Below the pieces are notes generated by a model. The model saw nothing but the letters and a program-made list of their open reading frames with translations, was not told the DNA's origin and did no database searches. Below are positions 56,284 through 64,000 of a stretch of DNA of 64,000 nt, one piece after another. Each line of letters begins with the position of its first letter. Within the stretch, counting starts at the first letter, position 1. The position numbers and the translations under genes were made by a program. Origin of the DNA: Zygnema circumcarinatum (lineage: Eukaryota; Streptophyta; Zygnematophyceae; Zygnematales; Zygnemataceae); assembly GCA_037447605.1 (NCBI GenBank), contig CM074813.1, positions 2,126,562 through 2,190,561 of the forward strand, in the 5' to 3' direction.

Positions 56284-58211
56284 ATGGCGTTGCTTTTTGG
56301 TGGTAACAGTGGCCATGGCATCCCACTGGTTCCTCCCGTTCCAGTAGTAGCGCCCCCGCCTCACGGGTACCCTGGGGTTCACCCCCCTTACAAACCGTCT
56401 CCAGGTCGTCCGCCATATCCTACAACTCAGTCTTACCCTGCTGTAGGCCCATGGATGTCCAACCGGTCTTACCCTCCCCCTTATTCACAGTTTCAAGGCA
56501 AATGGAGCGTGGCTGGCAATCTGTGCCGTCTAGCCACTCTCCGCGCATGCCGAGTCCAACCCCCTCTCCTCCTCCCACATCGCCAGAGTCACTGCGAACG
56601 GCGGCCATTAGGAATGACGTAAACTTGGAGCGTGCGCTACTCTGGACAATACTTGGTGGCCTTCTCATTTGATGCAACAGTGGCTGAGAGGTAAGGAATT
56701 GATCGAGATAACCATGGAGGTTTTCTTAGAGTAGGTGGTATATTGAAGCTCGCATGCGTTTGAACTATGTATATGGGCAGAGGGGAAGAACTGTTGCCAA
56801 ACTATGTTATTGGGAAGGGCATTCAAAACGGATGGCATACAAAGTGAGAGCGACGGCAACGATTCGGACAATGCTATCGGGATGGAGATTTATGTGACAT
56901 TGAGATTAAATTACACTTGAACCTTTTCTATTGATGTTTCTTTGCATTCCCGATTGCTGCTAACTAGGATTGGCAGCTGGATATTCTGTGATTATGGTTT
57001 GACCGATGGAGAGGCTGGTCAGCCATAATTTGTCATATTGTGTGTAGATCAGCTTTGGTCTATGCTGGTTTGATTGGGGACGACGCTTAATAGTCAGGTG
57101 AAGTTGCTGTCATGTTTCGGGACCTTATCTTCATTTTTAAAGCTCAAGCTGCCTTGTCAATCTTTGTTTCTTTTCTTAGCATGCTCCTTTTTGTTTTCTT
57201 TTGGCGTTCACTTGGATCAAAGGCTGCTGTTTGTACATGCCGAAGGCGACCAGCAATGTTTCATGTGCAGCATGTACTTTTCCACTTCAAGGAAGGGATG
57301 TTGTAGCTGCTGTTTATCAAGGTCATTCTTACCATAATCTTCTTTCTTGAGTCAGATCTCCTCTTTGTATCTTATTACGTCAGCGGCATCGAACGTAATC
57401 ATCCAACGAGTGATCCTTTTGTTGTTCATATTATTTTTCACGTCAACGCTTACTAGACCTTTTTAAAAACTATCTTTTCCTCATGTGCCTTCGCATTTGA
57501 GCATCTTGGAGTTTTAATTTCTAAATTTTGTTTTATGTTTGTGGTCCCTTTTTTGAATGAACAGTATTTGTGTCTTCTTTGTCGCGAAGGGAGGGGAGAA
57601 TTGCGGCTTCACTTCAGTACGACCTGAATTGTACACCCCAATACGCGTTCCTTTTGAGAAGGGCCTTGGACAAAAATTTCGGCAGGCCCCAGGATCAGGG
57701 GTGGATTAAAAAAAAAAAAAAAACGATAATCGTATATCGTTTATTTTTAATAAACGATTTCCAGAGGCAGAGCTGACCAGCGAACAGAAGGAACAGTATC
57801 CCCTTTTAGTCGTACGTACTGAGACTGTGCCAAAGTACCCTCCGCCAGATGCTCCGAGCAGAGAAGAGGAGTCCTTGGTGCAAAGCTGCCTATGTGGGTC
57901 CAGTCACAGACGACATATGAAAAAACAGCCTCGAGAAACAGCCTGATAGAGAGTACATTGCCAAAGTGCTCAAGCAGAAGGCCTGGCTGGATGGGACCTA
58001 ATAGCATGGTGTGTGATATTCAGTGTTATGTGCAGCAAATGTAAGAAAGTATGGCGGTATCAACCTAACCGGTTGATCCCAACATGGGAAATTTTGAATG
58101 CCTAACCATGGTCCCATTTGTCGACGAGTCGTGGAACGCTTGCTGGAGATCAGAGTGCCTTGGAACAAAGGCTTTGACTGCAGTGCAGCGCTCACAGCCA
58201 GAAGGATCTGA
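56284..58211 (+). pseudogene. Decayed LUL/LOG2 (Mahogunin-type) RING E3 ligase gene
   Basis: Pieces of a plant LUL-family ligase occur in order but not in one frame. From 56284 a Pro/Tyr-rich N-terminus (GYPGVHPPYKPSPGRPPYPT) leads to AAIRNDVNL, but in a different frame (shift near 56500). At about 57566-57704 comes CVFFVAKGGENCGFTSVRPE and VPFEKGLGQKFRQAPGSG, then a poly-A/hairpin segment, then FPEAELTSEQKEQYPLLVVR. After another frame change there is AAYVGPVTDDI, a TGA at 57918-57920, then EYIAKVLKQKAWLDGT followed at once by stops where RYELQEIYG is expected. RING remnants are MCSKCKKVWRYQPNR (58028-58072) and PICRRVVERLLEIRV (58113 on), separated by about 40 bp; the first half of the RING seems deleted. 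Neighbouring genes are frame-perfect, so decay is more likely than poor sequence, although unrecognised introns could explain some breaks. Confidence 0.6.
57704..57768. repeat. Poly-A plus short hairpin inside the LUL remnant
   Basis: About 17 A bases are followed by cgataatcgtatatcg and a near-perfect inverted repeat (atcgtttattttt/aataaacgat). It interrupts the domain between GSG and the FPEAELTS block. It could be a very short intron or a small insertion. Confidence 0.6.
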
Positions 58212-59622
58212 AGGGCAGTGAAGGGGGAGGGATTAGATGAGTCCAAAGAAAGCCCTGCCAGGTAGGAGCATAGGAGCCATAATAAGGCTTTTTCAGGGGT
58301 TGACAGCTGTCCGGTGTGCGTTGCGTTTAGTTGTTCAGAAGGTCGCTGATTTCTGGAAGCATCAGTAAATGTGTAGAGTGTGGTATGCACGTGCGAGCTT
58401 CCGCAATTGCGGGACGTGCTGTGTAGTTGGTGGCCTTCGTCCCCAGATGTCCCTTATGGAATGTTTGGTGTACTGGCTTACACTTGCCCAATGCAATCAA
58501 AACTACTGATAAAGCCGTACTGTTATTACTTTTTGTGGCCCAAGCCATGTTCCAGAAAGCAAACTGGCACAGGCAGTCCGGAGTTCACCAGGATTCAGAG
58601 AAGCATGTGAAGTTAACTATGTTTTTTGTCTTCACTGGGGAGACACTGTCCATTTTTTATGAGGTGCTCACCAACAGCCGGCTCTAGTGAGCCACACATT
58701 ACAACGGCCAAGCTAACATTCAAGGGATTCAGTTGGCTAAACAACCTCTCAACTCAGACAAGCTTTCTTTCTGAATGAGAGCCGGCTGAATGGCGGAGGC
58801 TTTGTTTGCGTTGGCTTTAGGGTGTGCTTTCATGGTTCAACTTCATTCAACTGGTTGAGTGGAGTTAAAAACTGAGGCGGAGAGTTTGTTTTTATTTTTG
58901 AATTCCTATTCTCTCTCATTTTGCCAGCTCTTCTGTCTTTTCCAAAGACTGCGACTGACATACGACAAGATCATCGTCATTCCCGCTAGCTACTGTCTGC
59001 AGTATAACCTGTGCAGAAGAAGGCCTTTGGAAAAAAATGGAAACAGCAGAGCAGCCGCTGCAATACACGGTTGGAGCTACCTGTGCTGCCTGCTTCGTTG
59101 CAGTTAAGAAGCTTAGAGCATAGCCACTCAATTTCTTATTCTCTCTTCTTTTCGAGTATTTAATTATTTATTTCTTGCGCTTGTCTACAGTGCACGTATT
59201 TATAGAGAACGGTCGTTCACGAGATTCAGCAAATTAAAAAAGGGCAGGAAAGGGGAGGGAGAGAAACCAGGGACAAGTCTGAGAGATTTGACAGTAACGC
59301 CTTAAGGAAACGGAACTCCTGCATTGGCATGAAGACTGAGCAGTTGTTATGATTGCCATGACGACAAACCCTCCCTCCCTCCCTCTGCCTCTGCCTCTGA
59401 TTTTTCGTCCTCCCGCTCTCCTCCCCACCGGAGAGTTCCTTCTGTTTACGACGAACTTCAGATGAACTTCAGACTCCTCAAATTCAACGCGAACCAAACT
59501 CCTGGTATCCACCTTTACATTTGTGACTTCTCATTTCTACAAAAGTACAATTTACAATGTACAATTTTTTACAAAAGTACCAAAATTTAACAAAGGGAGC
59601 TCCTCAACATTCTTGCGTTGTT
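58212..59622. other. Intergenic region between the LUL remnant and PAP8
   Basis: I see no coding exon or RNA gene. A CCCT/CTCTGC microsatellite lies at about 59370-59400. The PAP8 3' UTR should be at the right end. Confidence 0.4.
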
Positions 59623-62600
59623 TCATGTTGCTTCCTTCACCTTACCGGCGCCCCAAGAAAAGGGAGCCTCCGGTTCCAAGGGAGGATAAACCTCATCTGC
59701 CTTACCGAAATACCGGTTCACATAATTCTTCTGCAACATAAAAAATGTTAAGATTAAAGTTAGCGGCAAGAGGTTGCCCTTGAAAATATGCTCCTTTTTT
59801 TCTAAGACGAGCCTAAGCAGAAAAACAAAAGTACAATTCCTAACATGCAAGTTAATCACCCTACTACCAGGATGAAAATGAACACGTTTTTACCTCCCAC
59901 TTCAATATTTCCGGATTTTCTGCAGTCTCCTTTGGGTAGAACTTGTACACTTCCATGAGTCGCAGTGACTCGCGCTCCGCCACTGGCATTGAATCAATCA
60001 TTCGTCTTCGTTCAGCTCGGGCCTGCCATGTTGCAACAAAACTCACACTCCTTGTTAGCAAAATGTATGCAGTAAAAACAAACATTCATATCAGCATCCA
60101 TACAAACTTTGATCCTTCGCTATTCAGCATTTCTAAGCCTTTCCAGTTGAACTGCAACTCCTTACATAGTGCGAACAAAGGTCAAGCGTTCGGTAACAAG
60201 ACTGACAATTGGCGTAGTGAATGCACAAAGGTTGTTATTCAGGATTTCTTTAGAGCCAAAAAGCATGCAAACATCTTATTGATGACTCTAGCAACTCTAA
60301 AGGTAGACAAAGGCAACAGTTTATGTCTCAACTCACCTCTCTAATCTTGGCCTTTTCCGCATTCGCCTTATCTTTGCAGTGTGCCTGACCCATAAATTCA
60401 AAGCAATGCCAATATCACACATCCAATCAGGAAATTAAATGTGCCCAAAGATTCTAAAACACATAAACCAAAAGCAGTAGCAGTGAGGAGTTCTAGTTGC
60501 TCCCTTAGCAGCGGCTGATAGATAGGTCCTGCCTTCCGACTCCACTGCCAGTCCCATCACTTAGAACAAAATTCGAGATGGAGCTGGTGCCTTACCCAAA
60601 ACTTCTCATGTTCTGACTGTGGCAGTGCATAGGCTTCAGAAATCCTCTCCAAAAAGTTCTGCAAGATGTACGTGGCCTTCACTCATATTAGTAGCAGTGA
60701 TGCCTTGATCTTTTCCAAACCGCTCAACCCATAAACAGTTGACTTAGGATCACATTGGAAGCGGCCTTTCTCTTGGAGGACAGAAGCTGCAAAGTCCAAA
60801 ATCAATGAAGGCATCACTCATACTAATGAGAGTGAAGGCCATGTACCTCTTTTTCATCCATCTTCCAATCATAATCTGTGACAATCTGCCACCCAGCCCT
60901 CATACAATCAAATATAAGACACTCTCCTTAAGCCATCCCTTGTCTGAATTTCAATTTTTGTCTTTCAGTCAAAACAGAAATGGCCTGCAAGATAGAACTA
61001 ATAGTCATGGTGGCCTCAACCTTAACCCTACTAGACCCTTTCATTGCGAATGTCCCGTGAATGAACGACAGTGCTGATTCCGACGTTCATGCAAAGGTAC
61101 GGACATCTGAATCATCATATCTACTCTCTTTGTTGTATGCTTGTATAGTTCCAATAACCCCGTGACTATTGGTGTATCTACTCCAGAAGACACCTCGTCC
61201 CTTTGAGTACGTTGCCCATAATAAGAACCAAGTGACGTCAAAACTAAAGTAGGAAGAACGAGGTAGGAGTTGATACATGCTAAGCATAGACACACTGGTA
61301 CAACGGCCCTAAAAGCTTCTAATGCAAAGGACGCACCGGTGGCTTTTCCTCGTCATATGTGTACATGATGTCGAGTACTGAGTCTACTTCGGGATCCCCT
61401 TCCTTCTCTGGGTTTGAAACATCTGTGAAGGAACACCCAATAGTTTAATAAAAAAGGAAAGGAAAGGCACAAGAATCTACAAGTATGTCGAATAGGAACA
61501 ACTATAAAAAGGGGAAGTGACTTAAAACTCACATGGATTCAAATACTCAAATTTTTTTACATCCTCCTCTTTCATCCTTTTTAAGGTCGTCCTGCATAAT
61601 GCACTTGGAAGTATGTGTTAGCAACTCACTCGACAATACATGATTTAAGCGTGAAGCTGGAAAACAACGGAGAAGCATCAAGACAAAAACAACAACAGTT
61701 TCCGTATTACCTCCGTAGTTGGCACTTCAATACATGAATTTTTACTTCAGATCGTTCTGCAGGCTTTCTCCTGCACAGCCGTAATGCACACCAAACAACA
61801 GAAGGAAAAACAAATAGAATTGAGAAACCAGCAATGTTCAATCACATGAGAATACAACAGAACATGTAAAATTAACAATATCGCAAGTATTATTACCACG
61901 CCGTCTCCTCGTCAAAGTACGGAATCCAGCCAAACTTCATTTTTTTCATGTCTACGATTTCTTCGATTTCCATTTGGATGGACTTCACCCCGAGCTTGTA
62001 AGACGGGGCCAGTGGAGAAACCACCTGCCAGTAATAACACAAGTCTTAATCAGATTAGTCCATGACCTCTACCACATTTACAATCGCATTTGTGAACAAA
62101 GGAAATAGAGCTCTAAGGTCTGAGGGATGAGGTATAGCAAGACAAAAGCCAGCAACTTACAGAAACGATCACTGGGATAAAAAAACCTTTCCCCAGCACT
62201 TCCGAAAATTGACCTGCATTTGACAGACAGTTCAACAGTTCATCCATAAATTTCAATGCGGTCTTTTCAATGCTGACAAACAAAAACAGAGCATGGCAAT
62301 TTATTACTGCTTGAAGTAGAAGAACCTAAAAGTGTAAAACGAACTTACCTTCAGTCGTCCCGAACAGCCAACAGGTCTTGTCGTGCAGAACCCCGCCAGC
62401 CTCGAATGCTTCCTGCAATAGTTTTTGAAGCATCTTGGTTAGTACAATGAATAGCTTAAAAGTGGATAAAGCGAGCAAACCAATATATTCAGCAGTTCCA
62501 CTACTACGTATCATCGCTGAAATGTACAAAAGAAAAGGTAGAGCGTCGAATATTTACCTCGAGGGAAGAAAAATCCCAGTTTTTTTTATGGACATCCTCG

Positions 62601-62760
62601 TATTGAGCCCACTGTAAAAGAGCGAGCAAGAGGTAATTAATAGCCAGACTTTTGCAAAAGCAAAAAACAATCCAACTGGCTGCTTAAAACAATAAAACTG
62701 AAAAAGAACTCACCTCAGTTCCAACCAGAAACACCTCCTTCCAAAGATTTTCATGCAGAA
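59623..62760 (-). CDS. PTAC6: Plastid-encoded RNA polymerase-associated protein PAP8/pTAC6 (N-terminus not resolved)
   Basis: PAP8/pTAC6 is an essential accessory subunit of the plastid RNA polymerase. Exons: about 62760-62714, 62611-62558, 62412-62349, 62213-62161, 62024-61897, 61770-61711, 61591-61533, 61422-61337, 60769-60737, 60658-60596, 60384-60337, 60022-59894, 59730-59623; from the second exon on, phases agree. Matching blocks: EVFLVGTE/WAQYEDVHKKNWDFSSLE, EAFEAGGVLHDKTCWLFGTT, FIPVIVS/VVSPLAPSYKLGVKSIQ, EEIVDMKKMKFGWIPY, RMKEEDVKKFEYLNP, FLERISEAYALPQ, MEVYKFYPKETAENPEI and NRYFGKADEVYPP, all in the order of the land-plant protein as I remember it. A C-terminal extension (EPEAPFSWGAGKVKEAT) follows. 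The 33-nt exon at 60769-60737 is the least certain. Exons for the transit peptide and acidic N-terminal region were not found; they may lie near the repeats at 62840-63340 or be diverged. Confidence 0.82.
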
Positions 62761-63009
62761 GTGAAGGGAGAAGTGTCAGGCATTTCCCCAACCTTCAATG
62801 AAGATGCGTCAGCAACACAGTCAAGGATCGAATGTGAGGCAAACGTACTCACCATCTCCACAAAAAAAAAAAACACCAGATTGACCCTCCCCTTTGCGGA
62901 TGCTCTCTTCCTTGACCTCCCTTCTATTCCCTCTGCTTCCTCGCCTGCACTCGCTCTTCAATTTTCCTCCTGCAAGCTCTCCGCCTCTCGCCTTCCCTCC
63001 CTCTCTCCC

Positions 63010-63725
63010 TGGAGACTTTGGACCGTACTAGCCGTACTAGCCGTACTAGCTGTAGTAGCCGTTACGGGCTTAAATTAAACTCTCCGAATCTTCCCACAAG
63101 TGCCACCGTAAGAGGCGCTCGCTCCTCTTCCCTTCGTTTTGACTTCGATACGTAACGATACGATACGACACTGCGCCATACGTTACGATACGGTACGATA
63201 TGATACGGTACGATACGTACCAGCCTACATGAACTCTAACATAATACCGCCCGCCTATTGGTAACACGAACCTTCTATTTGCAAAATCAAGATTTTCGCC
63301 CCATATTTGCCAAAACCATGGCGAAAATATAAGGACCCCAAACTGTACAACTACAGGGGGTCCTCGTCATATTTTCCACCTGGTTTCGGCAAATACCGGG
63401 CGAAAATATTGTTTTTGGCAAATAGAAGGTCCGTGTTACCAATAGGCGAGCGGACTGATGTTAGTGTTCATGTATATCCGTACGTATCGTATCGTATCGG
63501 TTTTGTCATATCGTATCGCATCGTACCGTATCGGCTACAACAGCTCGTACGGCTAGTACGGATACTATCGTATCGGGCATATCGTATCGTATCTTATCGT
63601 ATCGAAGCCAAAAAGAAGGGGAGAAGAGCGACCGCCTCTTACGGCGGCACGAGCGGGGAGATTAGGTGAGTTTTGCGTAAGCCCGTAACGGCTAGTACAG
63701 CTAGTACGTTTAGTACGGTCAGTAC
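63010..63725. repeat. Imperfect palindrome of about 0.7 kb (foldback-like)
   Basis: Two arms mirror each other around about 63350-63375: ccgttacgggc (63059) against gcccgtaacgg (63681); cgtaagaggcg (about 63107) against cgcctcttacg (about 63632); gatacg repeats (63150-63225) against cgtatc repeats (63480-63603); cctattggtaacacg (63254) against cgtgttaccaatagg (63432); the centre is aggacccc ... ggggtcct. The outer parts are built from gtacta and gatac short tandem units. No transposase ORF is present. RNA from either strand would fold into a long hairpin. Confidence 0.88.
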
Positions 63726-64000
63726 GAATTGTACGGGTTTTAGGGTTTTTAGGGTACGGATAGTACGAATAGTACGGCTAACTCTAAGTTACCGTACAAA
63801 GGGTAACTCTACTGCACCCCCGCGTTTTGTCTTTCGCACCCCCATTTTGAAAATTTTTCCTGCCCGTTTTGGTTACCCCCCCAACTTTGAATATTTCGGG
63901 AAAAAATATTTTTCCCGCCCCTCCCGTCCCCTCCGCTCCCCCCCCTTTCTTGCGCTGTCCTCCCCTCCCCTCCTCTCCCCTCCCCTCCCCTCCCCTCCCC
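63726..64000. repeat. Low-complexity right edge
   Basis: tagtacg-type units continue to about 63800. The window ends in a CTCCC microsatellite (about 63945-64000) that runs off the edge. No gene is seen. Confidence 0.6.

Overview
The window is eukaryotic nuclear DNA from a green-lineage organism, most likely a streptophyte alga or early-diverging land plant. The genes are split into many short exons with GT-AG introns. Their products include plant-specific ones: cycloeucalenol cycloisomerase of phytosterol synthesis, an AMY3-type plastid alpha-amylase, the plastid RNA-polymerase-associated protein PAP8/pTAC6, and a conserved plant Lys-rich protein beginning MSRCFP. I assembled exon chains by hand from splice signals, reading phase and remembered family sequences; splice sites could be off by a base or a few, and first exons are the least certain. 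There is no operon, CRISPR array, phage or bacterial system.

Layout from left to right: a VAP/MSP-domain protein with a long coiled coil (-, continuing off the left edge); a DRP5-like dynamin-family GTPase (+) with one in-frame TGA; RCL1 (-); cycloeucalenol cycloisomerase (+); an AMY3-like amylase with a coiled-coil N-terminus (-); a Lys-rich MSRCFP protein (+); a repeat-bearing intergenic stretch; Integrator subunit 8 (+), much enlarged; a 3-4 kb cluster of non-autonomous transposon-like repeats; an ARM-repeat protein (+); a small two-span membrane protein (-); ALG6 (-); LIP2 octanoyltransferase (+); a decayed LUL/Mahogunin-type RING ligase gene (+); PAP8/pTAC6 (-); and a roughly 0.7 kb imperfect palindrome near the right edge.

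Many neighbours are divergent pairs sharing upstream DNA: VAP/DRP, RCL1/CPI1, AMY3/MSRCFP and ALG6/LIP2. The ALG6/LIP2 start codons are only about 204 bp apart, while the RCL1/CPI1 interval holds an array of about 50-bp AT-rich satellite units. The genes belong to unrelated housekeeping processes (ER contact sites, organelle or cell division, ribosome biogenesis, sterols, starch, snRNA and transcription control, N-glycosylation, lipoylation, plastid transcription) and do not form one pathway.

The best leads are: the AMY3-like enzyme, with a coiled coil where Arabidopsis has CBM45 domains and a Phe where Arabidopsis has redox-active Cys499; the single TGA in an otherwise open dynamin gene; a stop-free 123-nt intron-like segment in the same gene; the oversized INTS8; and several structured repeats. 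I did not find a convincing wholly new multi-gene system.
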